This document shows, in pieces, positions 1-7,571 of a DNA stretch of 22,150 bases. The translations under genes were made by a program, and so were the position numbers. Origin of the DNA: DATKCN01 sp035513175 (GTDB lineage Bacteria > Chloroflexota > Chloroflexia > Thermomicrobiales > CFX8). Positions within the stretch are counted from its first letter, which is position 1. Each line of letters opens with the position of its first letter. The notes beneath the pieces were generated by a model. It did not search any database and was not told the origin of the DNA. It saw nothing but the letters and a program-made list of their open reading frames with translations. The DNA lies in contig DATKCN010000192.1 of the NCBI GenBank assembly GCA_035513175.1, positions 1 through 22,150 on the forward strand, read 5' to 3'.

Positions 1-7
1 CGCTGAA

Positions 8-84
8 TGGTCGGGGTGAGAGGACTCGAACCTCCGACCTCAGCGTCCCAAACGCCGCGCGCTACCAGACTGCGCCACACCCCG
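8..84 (-). tRNA. tRNA-Pro (anticodon UGG), CCA end encoded
   Basis: Read on the minus strand this folds as a complete cloverleaf. The acceptor stem CGGGGTG (84-78) pairs with CACCCCG (18-12). The D arm has GCGC/GCGC around a TGGTA loop. The anticodon loop is TTTGGGA, giving anticodon UGG (proline, CCA codons), and the T arm is GGAGG-TTCGAGT-CCTCT. The discriminator is A (position 11), and the CCA tail is encoded at 10-8. Length is 74 nt plus CCA. It lies 81 bp downstream of ribF on the same strand and has its own candidate -10 box at 97-102, so it could be transcribed alone or by read-through. It is complete and unremarkable. Confidence 0.96.
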
Positions 85-96
85 TCGGCGTTGGCA

Positions 97-102
97 AGTA
101 TA
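97..102 (-). promoter_or_regulatory. Candidate -10 box for tRNA-Pro
   Basis: TATACT on the minus strand starts 18 nt before the tRNA 5' end, so a transcript would begin within a few bases of the mature tRNA. The hexamer matches the -10 boxes seen upstream of several other genes in the window. No convincing -35 box was seen. Confidence 0.5.
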
Positions 103-165
103 CCGTTCACTGGCTCGTCGCGCTACGCCGGACGGACGCGCGGATCACGATCGAGCAGGGCAAGC

Positions 166-1131
166 TCAGGCAGGACGGGCGGCGCCCGTCTGTTCGGCGA
201 AGGCGGCCCGCGCGGCGATCTCGTCGCGCGCCATTTGGGCCGCTAGCGCCTCCGGTGAATCGAACTTTGCGTCGGCCCGAATGAATTGCGCGAATTCCAC
301 CTCCAATTCGCTGGTGTACAGATCGCCGTTGAAGTCGAGGATATACGCCTCGACGAGGCGATCGTCTCCGGCGAAGGTTGGTCGGGCGCCGACGTACACG
401 ATTGCCTGTCGCATGCCGATGTCTCCATCGACGACGCGGGCGTGTGCCGCGTAGATGCCATCCGCCGGGAGACAGACGCTCTCATCAAGCATGAGATTGG
501 CGGTTGGAAATCCCAGCTCTCGCCCGCGCGCGGCGCCGTGCTCTACGGAGCCGCGGAGTCGGTATCGGCGCCCGAGCCAGTCGTTTGCCGCAGCGATATC
601 TCCTCGCGCAAGGGCGTTGCGAATCGAGGAGCTGCTGATGACGCCGCCATTTTCGCGCAGGCGCGTGATGACCGTCGTTTCGAAACCGTGCACCATCCCG
701 AATTCACGGATCGTTTCGCCATCTCCGGCGCGGTCACGTCCAAAGCGGAAGCCCTCTCCGACAAATGTCGCGGCGGGAGTCGCGCACTCTCTCAGTCGCC
801 TGAGAAAATCAACGGGCTCCTGCTCGGCAAATCGCCTGGTGAAGGGCAGAATGAGCAACTCGTCCGCTCCCGACGCGGCCAGCAGATTCTGTTTCTCTAT
901 GGAGGTCGTTAGTCGCTGGAAGGTCACGTCCGGTCGCAAGACCGCGGAAGGGTGCGGTTCGAAGGTGATGACCAGTGATCGTGCGCCACGTTTGCGAGCA
1001 TCCGCTATAACGCAGCCGATCAGAAACTGATGCCCCCGATGAACGCCGTCAAAATTGCCAATCGTTACGACGCGCTGCGCGCGTGGCAAGGCTCCCAGAT
1101 CGGAATAGAAACTCGTTCCAGTTTCGATCAT
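166..1131 (-). CDS. ribF: Bifunctional riboflavin kinase / FAD synthetase
   Basis: Makes FMN from riboflavin and then FAD from FMN, using ATP, in the cytoplasm. The 321-residue length is normal for the two-domain bacterial enzyme. The N-terminal adenylyltransferase domain shows GNFDGVHRGH (residues 25-34), a GFRFG turn (about 127-131) and ISSSSIR (165-171), the nucleotidyltransferase signatures of this family. The C-terminal riboflavin kinase domain shows GRELGFPTAN (203-212) and VGARPTF. The ATG overlaps the truB stop as ATGA, with GAGGA just upstream, so translation is probably coupled to truB. A truB-ribF pair at the end of the nusA-infB operon is a common bacterial arrangement. A 7-bp hairpin (174-180 with 184-190) sits in the last codons; it lacks a U tract and is not called a terminator. 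Confidence 0.95.
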   Translation of the reverse strand: MIETGTSFYSDLGALPRAQRVVTIGNFDGVHRGHQFLIGCVIADARKRGARSLVITFEPHPSAVLRPDVTFQRLTTSIEKQNLLAASGADELLILPFTRRFAEQEPVDFLRRLRECATPAATFVGEGFRFGRDRAGDGETIREFGMVHGFETTVITRLRENGGVISSSSIRNALARGDIAAANDWLGRRYRLRGSVEHGAARGRELGFPTANLMLDESVCLPADGIYAAHARVVDGDIGMRQAIVYVGARPTFAGDDRLVEAYILDFNGDLYTSELEVEFAQFIRADAKFDSPEALAAQMARDEIAARAAFAEQTGAARPA

Positions 1132-2051
1132 TCGTCCTCGATCCCATGCTGGGATGAAAAGACCAGCTTCGGTTGCACGATGTCGGGTGGATTGCTGCGC
1201 CCGACGCCCAGGAATCGACCGTCGCTGGCGTATACGCGCAGCAGAGCCCCGTCGTCAACCAGCCGCGTTGTCGAGACGTGGATCGACCGGCCATGATACC
1301 ACGCAGCTACGCCTGTCTCGTCGACAACGAGCGCGTCGAGATGCGCGATCGCGGCGTCGGGATGTATCGCGATCGACGACCACCGGGCTTGCTGATGCGC
1401 TTCATCCAGGTCGTCGAGCGTCCAACAGTCTTTCAGGCAGAACGGTCCATTCACATAGCGTCTGAGGCCGTGGCAGTATGCGCCAATGCCCAGCGCGGAG
1501 CCAATATCACGCGCGATCGAGCGAATGTATGTGCCTTTGCCGCAATGCACGGCGATTCGCAGGTCGGGCGGGTCGTAAGAGAGCACGTCGATCGAGTAGA
1601 CGTTGACCGATCTCGACGGAACGTCGACTTTGACGCCAGCGCGGGCGAGATCATACATCTTTCGGCCCGCGATCTTGATCGCCGAGTGCCGCGGAGGAAC
1701 CTGCTCGATCGCTCCGGTGAACAGGGACGCCGCCTGCTCGACATCCGACACGCTTGGCCACTCCGTGACGGCACGGCGGGCGAGTATCTCGCCTTCGATG
1801 TCATGTGAGTCGGTTTCCACTCCCAGCACTACGTGAGCGAGATAGCGTTTGTCGCTATGCTGAACGTACTGCAGGACGCGCGTGGCCTGGCCGACGGCAA
1901 CGACGACGACGCCGCTCGCGAACGGATCGAGGGTGCCGCCGTGCCCGACGCGCGTCATGCCGACGAGACGTCGCACGCGGGACACAACATCGTGGGAGGT
2001 GATCCCGACGGGCTTGTCGACGAGCAGCAGGCCGTTCAAGCCAGGGGGCAT
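1128..2051 (-). CDS. truB: tRNA pseudouridine(55) synthase TruB
   Basis: Isomerises U55 in the T loop of most tRNAs. The 307-residue protein opens with GLLLVDKPVGITSHDVV and contains GHGGTLDPFASG at 37-48, where Asp42 is the expected catalytic aspartate of the TruB family. KGTYIRSIARDIG is a second family motif. The last 70 or so residues fit the PUA-like C-terminal domain seen in longer TruB proteins. The frame stays open upstream to 2255, but that part overlaps the nrnA-like gene, and family similarity starts at the ATG at 2051, 16 nt after the upstream stop. No good ribosome binding site precedes this ATG, so coupling to the upstream gene is likely. It overlaps ribF by 4 nt. Confidence 0.95.
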   Translation of the reverse strand: MPPGLNGLLLVDKPVGITSHDVVSRVRRLVGMTRVGHGGTLDPFASGVVVVAVGQATRVLQYVQHSDKRYLAHVVLGVETDSHDIEGEILARRAVTEWPSVSDVEQAASLFTGAIEQVPPRHSAIKIAGRKMYDLARAGVKVDVPSRSVNVYSIDVLSYDPPDLRIAVHCGKGTYIRSIARDIGSALGIGAYCHGLRRYVNGPFCLKDCWTLDDLDEAHQQARWSSIAIHPDAAIAHLDALVVDETGVAAWYHGRSIHVSTTRLVDDGALLRVYASDGRFLGVGRSNPPDIVQPKLVFSSQHGIEDE

Positions 2052-2067
2052 TGCGTCAGGGGAATCA

Positions 2068-3153
2068 TCAGACAGGATCGGCTCCCGCGCTAAATCGAGA
2101 CGGATTGTCGATGCGTGGTCCAAGAATGGTGGCGATGTCATCGAGGAAGTGATCGCGCGCTTCGATGCCCGGCGGCAGCCTCGCCCCGGCGGCGCGCTGG
2201 TGTCCGCCGCCGCCGTGCCGCTGAAGAATCGCCGACACGTCGACGTCATCGGCAATGGAGCGCATGCTTACGCGCCACCCCCAGGGCTCCTCGTGCAGCA
2301 GCGCGGAAGCGCGCGCGCCGATCGTTCCGGCCAGAAAGTTCACGATTCCCTCGCCCTCGGTGCGATCAGCCCCGGAACGAGCGAGCATTTCGGGGTCAAT
2401 CTGGGACCAGATCAGCGCTCCGCGCCACTCAGCCCGCTGAAGCACCTCTGCCCACAGGCAGATAGTCGAATACGGCTTCAAACGGAACAGGTGATCGACG
2501 ATCAGATCGAGATCTGCGCCAGCCTCCATCAACTCCGCGGCGATACGTAGCGTGGTTGGCGTTGTGCTCGGCGTGCGAAGGCCCAGCGTGTCACCGAAGA
2601 TGCCGGCCATCAGTGTCGTCGCGATGCGTGGCTCGAGCTCGAGCCCGAGCGCGTCAAACATGGCGACGATGATTTCCGAAGTTGCCGCGGCCTCGGGCAG
2701 CACGATGTTGAGCGTGGCAAAGCGGTGATTGGTAATGTGGTGGTCAATGTTAATCGTAGGCCGGCGCCGCTCGAACTCGTCAGGCAGGCGGTAGAACAGC
2801 GGTCCAAGCCTGTCCGCGTCGGCAGCGTCCACGAAGATGATGAGATCCGCCACCCGGACCGCGTCGTCGTCGACTCGTCGCAGCGTTTCCGCTTCATGAA
2901 CGAAGATGAGGTTGGCGGGCATGCTGCCGTCCCCGGACGTCGCGAGCCTGGGTGTGACCCCGAGGTGCTCGCAGAGCGCCTTCATTCCCAGCACGGAGGC
3001 AATGGCGTCGGCGTCGGGGTCTGCGTGAGTGAGAATGACAGGTCGTCGCGACTCTACGATCATGTCGCGTAGCGCGTGAGACAGAGCCGGGAGTTGGTCG
3101 ACATGCTCGTGGCTGCCGCCGCCCTTGTCTCCTGATGCGCTGGACGCAGTCAT
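2068..3153 (-). CDS. nrnA: DHH-DHHA1 phosphoesterase, NrnA-like (oligoribonuclease / pAp phosphatase)
   Basis: Family members hydrolyse very short RNA oligonucleotides (nanoRNA), 3'-phosphoadenosine-5'-phosphate or linear dinucleotides, with Mn2+ in the active site. The 361-residue protein has the DHH motifs in order: HADPDAD (43-49, usual form HxxPDxD), VDAADADRLG (about 109-117), DHH (137-139) and GDT (187-189). The DHHA1 domain ends with GGGGHQRAAG (314-323). An nrnA-like gene between rbfA and truB is a widespread arrangement. Its ATG overlaps the rbfA stop (ATGA), and its stop lies 16 nt before truB. The N-terminal 20 residues are low-complexity. Family and fold are clear; which substrate dominates (nanoRNA, pAp or c-di-AMP products) cannot be read from sequence. 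Confidence 0.9.
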   Translation of the reverse strand: MTASSASGDKGGGSHEHVDQLPALSHALRDMIVESRRPVILTHADPDADAIASVLGMKALCEHLGVTPRLATSGDGSMPANLIFVHEAETLRRVDDDAVRVADLIIFVDAADADRLGPLFYRLPDEFERRRPTINIDHHITNHRFATLNIVLPEAAATSEIIVAMFDALGLELEPRIATTLMAGIFGDTLGLRTPSTTPTTLRIAAELMEAGADLDLIVDHLFRLKPYSTICLWAEVLQRAEWRGALIWSQIDPEMLARSGADRTEGEGIVNFLAGTIGARASALLHEEPWGWRVSMRSIADDVDVSAILQRHGGGGHQRAAGARLPPGIEARDHFLDDIATILGPRIDNPSRFSAGADPV

Positions 3154-3545
3154 GGTGTCGCCAACTCGTCGTCACTCTCCGGCGCAGTCGCGGGCGACGG
3201 CTCATCGGTCTCCAGCTCACGAAGAATTCTCGCCACACTCTCCGCGTGCTCCATCGACTGATCGAGACGAAACGACAGTTCCGGGATCGATCGCATGCGA
3301 AGCCGGGGCGCGAGAGTGCGCCGGATGAACGATGACGCGCGGTTGAGCACCTCCAGGGTCTGCTTGCGTTCGGCATCGTCGGCGAACACGCTGACAAACA
3401 AGCGCGCATAACGCAGGTCGGGGCTAAGCTCCGCGCGCGTGATGGTAACGAATCCAAGCCTGGGATCATTCACGTCGCGCCGAATGATGTCGCTGACCTC
3501 GTCACGAATCAGATCGCCAACGCGCTCCTGACGCCTGCCACTCAT
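3150..3545 (-). CDS. rbfA: 30S ribosome-binding factor RbfA
   Basis: Assembly factor for the 30S ribosomal subunit, needed for late 16S rRNA maturation and cold adaptation. The 131-residue protein begins MSGRRQERVGDLIRDEVSDII and continues with DPRLGFVTITRAELSPDLRYARLFVSV, the KH-like core of RbfA, followed by a helix and an acidic tail. The frame is open 11 codons further upstream, but the ATG at 3545 has AGGGG six bases before it and matches the usual RbfA start. It lies 78 nt after infB and overlaps the nrnA-like gene by 4 nt. Confidence 0.94.
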   Translation of the reverse strand: MSGRRQERVGDLIRDEVSDIIRRDVNDPRLGFVTITRAELSPDLRYARLFVSVFADDAERKQTLEVLNRASSFIRRTLAPRLRMRSIPELSFRLDQSMEHAESVARILRELETDEPSPATAPESDDELATP

Positions 3546-3623
3546 GGCCAACCCCTCTCGTCGTGGCGGGACAAACACGCTCGCTGCGTAGCGCGATGCC
3601 CAAGGACCTGACGCAAGACGGAG

Positions 3624-5522
3624 CTACACGCGGGCCACCTCTTCAACGTGATAGAACTCGATCTGGTCGCCCGTCTCGAATTCGGTGAACCCGTTGAGAA
3701 CCGCGCCGCACTCATAGCCGGCCGCGACCTCGCGCGCGTCATCCTTAAATCGCTTGAGTGAGCCAACGGTCGTGTCAGTCATGACCGCCCCGTTTCGAAG
3801 CACGCGCGCTCGCGAGTTGCGCACGGCCTTGCCGTCGACGACGTACAGCCCCGCGACAACCTCGCGGTTCGGAAGCCGGAACGTGTCGCGGACCTCCGCA
3901 TAACCGTCGGTAATCTCCCGCTTTACAGGGTCGAGCAGTCCGCTCATCGCAGCCTTGACGTCGTCGACGAGATGATAGATCACATCATAGAAGCGAATGT
4001 CGATGTTGGCGGAATCAGCGGCCCGTCGTCCAGCCGGATCAGGACGCACGTTGAACCCGATGATGATGGCGCCGGATGCGGAGGCCAGGTTTGCGTCCGA
4101 CTCATTGATCGCTCCGGTGCCCGTGTGCACGATCGTGAGTGCAACCGAGTTCGATTCCTCGTTCAACTTCGCGAGCGATCCGATAACGGCGCCGAGTGAG
4201 CCTTGGACATCAGCCTTTACGATGATGGGAAGCTCTTTGGTTCCACCCTCCTGCATCTGATCGTAGATGTCATCGAGCTTGACGACGCGGTTGTCACCGA
4301 ATGACTCGGCGCGCTTGTGCCGGGCCCGCTCCTCCGCGAGCGAACGCGCGACCTTCTCGTCCTCGACGACCTGGAAGACATCGCCTGCCTGAGGCAGCTC
4401 GAACAGTCCCAGGATTTCGACGGGCGTTGCGGGCTCGGCCTTCCGCAGCCGGCGGCCGCGATCGTCATTCATCGCCTTGATGCGGCCATATGTGGCGCCG
4501 GCCACGACGAGATCGCGCGGCTTCAAGGTGCCGGATTGCACCAGGACCGTCGCGACGACGCCGCGCGAACGGTCGATCTTGGCCTCGATGACGACTCCAA
4601 GGGCCGGCTTGGACGGATTAGCCTTCAACTCCTGGATGTCGGCGACGAGCAGGATGACCTCCAGAAGGTCGTCAATACCCATAAGCTCTTTGGCCGAAAC
4701 TTCGACGACCGGCGTGTCTCCGCCGTAATCCTCCGGTGTGACGTCGATCTCGGAGAGTTGCAGCTTCACCCGGTCAGGATTCGCCGCTGGCAGATCGATC
4801 TTGTTCATGGCGACGACGATCGGAACCTTGGCCGCTTTGGCATGAGCGACCGCTTCTCGCGTCTGTGGCATAACGCCGTCGTCGGCCGCGACGACCAACA
4901 CGGCAATGTCAGTCGCCTGTGCGCCGCGGGCGCGCATGGCGGTAAACGCCTCGTGGCCGGGAGTGTCGAGGAAGGTGATCTTACGGCCCTGTACCTCGAC
5001 CTGGTATGCGCCGATGTGCTGCGTAATTCCGCCTGCCTCGCCCTCGGCGACTTTCGTCTCGCGAATCGCGTCGAGCAGTTTGGTCTTGCCGTGATCGACA
5101 TGACCCATGATCGTTACGACCGGCGGTCGAGGCTTTGCGTCCGGATCGGTCGCTCCCTCTCCGCGGCGGCTCTCGACTTCGTCGGACGCAGCCTGGACGA
5201 CCTCAGGAACGTGCTCCTCAGTCTCAATGTCGAAACTTCGCGCGACCCGTGACGCAGTGTCGAAGTCCACCTGTTGATTGATCGTTGCCATGATGCCGGT
5301 CGTCATCAGTTCCTTGATGACGTCGACCGGTGTCACGCCAAGCGCGTCAGCCAGCTCCGCCACGGACATCACGGAGCCAAGCGTCACGGGACCTGTGGGT
5401 CTGGTGGCGACGGCCACCGCCGCCCGGGATCGGGGACCGTTGCTGGACCCCCGCCCGCGCCCTTTGGCGCCCCGCGGTCGTCCTCGATATTGACCGCCTC
5501 CTGGGCGTCTTGGTCCACTCAT
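3624..5522 (-). CDS. infB: Translation initiation factor IF-2
   Basis: GTPase that brings initiator fMet-tRNA to the 30S subunit and promotes subunit joining. From the chosen start it is 632 residues, a compact form without the long N-terminal extension of enterobacterial IF-2. Residues 2-35 are Arg/Gly-rich and probably disordered. An IF2_N domain follows (about 48-90), then the G domain with GHVDHGKT (140-147), DTPGH (186-190) and NKID (240-243). Domains II to IV fill the rest and end in FYHVEEVARV. The frame extends 13 codons upstream of 5522, but GGGAGG seven bases before the ATG at 5522 decides the start. The residue after the P-loop Thr is Lys where Ser is more usual (GKTKLLD). Confidence 0.96.
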   Translation of the reverse strand: MSGPRRPGGGQYRGRPRGAKGRGRGSSNGPRSRAAVAVATRPTGPVTLGSVMSVAELADALGVTPVDVIKELMTTGIMATINQQVDFDTASRVARSFDIETEEHVPEVVQAASDEVESRRGEGATDPDAKPRPPVVTIMGHVDHGKTKLLDAIRETKVAEGEAGGITQHIGAYQVEVQGRKITFLDTPGHEAFTAMRARGAQATDIAVLVVAADDGVMPQTREAVAHAKAAKVPIVVAMNKIDLPAANPDRVKLQLSEIDVTPEDYGGDTPVVEVSAKELMGIDDLLEVILLVADIQELKANPSKPALGVVIEAKIDRSRGVVATVLVQSGTLKPRDLVVAGATYGRIKAMNDDRGRRLRKAEPATPVEILGLFELPQAGDVFQVVEDEKVARSLAEERARHKRAESFGDNRVVKLDDIYDQMQEGGTKELPIIVKADVQGSLGAVIGSLAKLNEESNSVALTIVHTGTGAINESDANLASASGAIIIGFNVRPDPAGRRAADSANIDIRFYDVIYHLVDDVKAAMSGLLDPVKREITDGYAEVRDTFRLPNREVVAGLYVVDGKAVRNSRARVLRNGAVMTDTTVGSLKRFKDDAREVAAGYECGAVLNGFTEFETGDQIEFYHVEEVARV

Positions 5523-5591
5523 TTGGTTGCCTCCCTCTCTCTTCGCTCCCACGTTCGCCAACGACGTAAGGGAGCGCGAGCTACGTGGCGT

Positions 5592-5918
5592 CTACTCTTC
5601 ATCCGGCGGGAAGTGCGATCTCGCATATTCTCGCAACGCCTCGCGGGTTTCCGCGTCAACCTCTACGCGCAGCGCGTGATCGATCATCGATCCGTCGATG
5701 GCTCGTTGCCAGCACATCCGTCGTCGACACACGTAGGCGCCCCGACCGTTGCGCTTACCGGTCGGATCGACCTCAACGCTCATTTCAGGAGTCCGAACCA
5801 CTCTGACGTACGCCCGCTTGGCGTCATGCTCCCGGCAGGCGATGCACATGCGCAGCGGCACTTTGCGGGGGCGCGGCCCTTTTCTCGGGCGACGCCGCGT
5901 CGTGTCCTGCCCAGTCAT
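5592..5918 (-). CDS. ylxR: YlxR family RNA-binding protein
   Basis: Small basic protein of the nusA-infB operon. Family members bind nucleic acid or nucleoid and influence transcription, and an RNase P-related role has been proposed; the function is not settled. The 108-residue protein has a basic lead (RRRPRKGPRPRK), then RMCIACRE and VDPTGKRNGRGAYVC-x5-C, the Cys pairs and GRGAYVC signature of YlxR. The frame is open further upstream within nusA, but the ATG at 5918 is the first one outside nusA, with AGGAAG overlapping the nusA stop. It lies 13 nt after nusA and 69 nt before infB. The ribosomal L7Ae-like gene that often follows ylxR is missing. Confidence 0.9.
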   Translation of the reverse strand: MTGQDTTRRRPRKGPRPRKVPLRMCIACREHDAKRAYVRVVRTPEMSVEVDPTGKRNGRGAYVCRRRMCWQRAIDGSMIDHALRVEVDAETREALREYARSHFPPDEE

Positions 5919-5931
5919 CGCTGCCAGCTTC

Positions 5932-7254
5932 CTACTCCGCCACCACGCTGGTGTCGTCATAGAGCGCAAGCTCTCGACCACTCTCGAAATCGAAACGCGC
6001 CCTGAGATCCCGGTTGTAGTAGACGTTGACGACGCCGTTGAGCATCTCGACATCGACGCTCATGCCAACCAACTCCCCGGACAACGGGCCAAAATCGCGG
6101 TCGCGCAGCGAGAAGAGCCCGTCTGAACGCACGAGCCGTGGCTGACGACCGAGCAGCATGAAGTCTTCCGGACCGTCCCCGAACGCTGACCGCGCCTCGC
6201 GCAGCAGATCTTCATTCTGGTCGCGCAGGGAGTCAGGGTCCTTCACGTCGATGCGCCAGCCGGTGAGCTTGTATGCCAGTCTGGCGTTCTGCCCGTCCTT
6301 GCCGATCGCAAGCGACATCTGATCGCTCGGGACGATGACTCGCGCCACCTTTTCTTCCTCATTCAGGCTGACATTGAGTGGCTTTGCCGGTGAAAGCGCG
6401 TTTGCGATAAACGTGTTCGTGTCGGAAGACCACTCGATGACATCGATCTTCTCGCCCATCAGCTCATTAACAATGTTCTGGATGCGAACGCCGCGAATGC
6501 CGACGCAGGAGCCGACTGGGTCAACCTTCTCCTGGCGCGCCGCGACGGCCACCTTGCTGCGCAGGCCGGGCTCGCGCGCGATCGCCATGATCTCCACGGC
6601 GCCCGAAAAGATCTCCGGGACTTCAAGCTCGAACAGCCGCTTGACAAGGCTGACATTCGACCTGCTGACGATGAGCTGCGGCCCCCGAGGATCCTTGTTC
6701 ACATCCAGCAGATAGACCTTCAATCGCTGACCGGGACGATAGCGCTCGTTAGGAACCTGCTCGCGGACGGGCATCACGGCCTCAGCCTTGCCCAGCTCGA
6801 CGATCAACGCCCGGGAATCCGCCCGTTGGACGACACCATTGAGCACCTCCCCAACGCGGTCGGCGAACTCGTCATAGACGCTGTCGCGCTCAAAGTCCCG
6901 GATGCGTTGCAGGACAACCTGCTTCGCCGTCTGAGCGGCAATGCGGCCAAAGTCCTTCGGCGTCCGATCAGTGCGATACACCTTTCCGATGTAGGCGTCT
7001 GCATCGAACGCACGGGCCTCCTCAAGCGACATCTGCGACGTCTCGTCCTCGACCTCCTCAGCCACCTCCTTGACGACGAATATGCGCACGCCGCCGGTTG
7101 CAGGGTCGATTTCAACGTCAACGTTGTCCTCGGTGTCCGCCATCTTCCGATAGACGGTCTTCAGCGCGTGCTCGACCGACGCCATAACCGCCTCACGCGG
7201 AATTCCGCGCTCAGCAGCGATCTGAGTGATAGCCATATAGAAGTCGCTTTTCAT
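5932..7254 (-). CDS. nusA: Transcription termination/antitermination factor NusA
   Basis: Binds RNA polymerase near the RNA exit channel and modulates pausing, intrinsic termination and rRNA antitermination. Domains in order: the NusA N-terminal domain (1-125, starting MKSDFYMAITQIAAERGIP), S1 domain (about 135-200), KH1 (about 230-290, with GIRG at 252-255) and KH2 (about 300-345, with AIGKDGQNARLA at 316-327). A further 80 residues after about 360 are not the acidic repeats of E. coli NusA and resemble no domain I recognise. The ATG at 7254 has AGGAGG 12 nt upstream, a long but usable spacing. It is the first gene of its operon; rimP is absent. Its leader has a strong hairpin that could serve autoregulation. 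Confidence 0.95.
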   Translation of the reverse strand: MKSDFYMAITQIAAERGIPREAVMASVEHALKTVYRKMADTEDNVDVEIDPATGGVRIFVVKEVAEEVEDETSQMSLEEARAFDADAYIGKVYRTDRTPKDFGRIAAQTAKQVVLQRIRDFERDSVYDEFADRVGEVLNGVVQRADSRALIVELGKAEAVMPVREQVPNERYRPGQRLKVYLLDVNKDPRGPQLIVSRSNVSLVKRLFELEVPEIFSGAVEIMAIAREPGLRSKVAVAARQEKVDPVGSCVGIRGVRIQNIVNELMGEKIDVIEWSSDTNTFIANALSPAKPLNVSLNEEEKVARVIVPSDQMSLAIGKDGQNARLAYKLTGWRIDVKDPDSLRDQNEDLLREARSAFGDGPEDFMLLGRQPRLVRSDGLFSLRDRDFGPLSGELVGMSVDVEMLNGVVNVYYNRDLRARFDFESGRELALYDDTSVVAE

Positions 7255-7364
7255 CGGTTGTGTATACCTCCTAGTGATTCGAGCGATGGAGGCGCCCGAC
7301 GTCGCCGGCTACGCGTTACATGGACGGCGTCGAGCGAACGTGGGACTCGGAAAGCAAGATCGCG

Positions 7365-7420
7365 GCCCGAGCATGCGCGGACAACAAACGAAGTGGGCAT
7401 CGCCCACTTCTACCTCGGGC
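7365..7420 (-). promoter_or_regulatory. Structured leader RNA of the nusA operon
   Basis: On the minus strand the transcript holds a perfect 9-bp stem, GAAGTGGGC / GCCCACTTC (7410-7402 with 7398-7390), around a 3-nt loop. It is enclosed by a 7-bp pairing GCCCGAG (7420-7414) with CTCGGGC (7371-7365). The element starts about 15 nt after the predicted transcript start and ends 110 nt before the nusA ATG. There is no U tract, so it is not a simple terminator. From memory, similar GTGGG/CCCAC hairpins precede rimP-nusA operons in other bacteria; this could not be checked here. Confidence 0.6.
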
Positions 7421-7440
7421 ATATCGAATTCCACACGCTG

Positions 7441-7446
7441 AGTATA
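7441..7446 (-). promoter_or_regulatory. Extended -10 promoter for the nusA operon
   Basis: TGGTATACT on the minus strand gives an extended -10 (TGn plus TATACT). The predicted transcript start is near 7434. No clear -35 lies 16-18 bp upstream, which is acceptable for an extended -10. It lies about 195 bp upstream of the nusA start. Confidence 0.55.
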
Positions 7447-7523
7447 CCAATTCTGAATCCTCCAGACACACCGGAAAGTCCAGACGCGCACTAACGCGAC
7501 CGTGCGAGAAGGACCGGGCATGC

Positions 7524-7529
7524 TATACT
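7524..7529 (+). promoter_or_regulatory. Extended -10 promoter for yvcK
   Basis: TGCTATACT gives an extended -10 with the predicted start near 7536, about 36 nt before the yvcK ATG. The -35 region is weak. The same TGC-TATACT arrangement occurs upstream of nuoE. Confidence 0.55.
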
Positions 7530-7571
7530 TCAGCCACCAGAAACGCCGAGCGGGGAGGCTAAGAAACGAGC

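Larger units (their letters stand above)
7255..7571. other. Divergent intergenic region between nusA and yvcK
   Basis: This 317-bp stretch carries the start signals of both flanking genes. On the minus strand there is an extended -10 promoter (7441-7446), then a leader of about 180 nt with a hairpin (7390-7410) and a longer-range pairing (7414-7420 with 7365-7371), and finally the nusA ribosome binding site. On the plus strand there is an extended -10 box (7524-7529) for yvcK. No rimP or rimP remnant was recognised in any frame between the leader hairpin and nusA. Confidence 0.75.

Noticed and set aside
174..190. GACGGGC/GCCCGTC hairpin at the end of ribF as a terminator
   Set aside because: It lies inside the coding sequence before the stop and lacks a U tract; the tRNA downstream on the same strand also argues against a strong stop here.
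4317..5252. Long open frame (311 codons) on the plus strand opposite infB
   Set aside because: It lies entirely within the well-supported infB gene, has no ribosome binding site and its translation shows no domain; such antisense frames are common in GC-rich genes.
7255..7389. Search for a degraded rimP between the leader hairpin and nusA
   Set aside because: No RimP-like motif in any frame and too short for the gene (normally about 450 bp).
6826..7494. 222-codon plus-strand frame opposite nusA running into the intergenic region
   Set aside because: Antisense to conserved NusA domains, no start signal, and it would cross the yvcK/nusA promoter region. Treated as a mirror frame.
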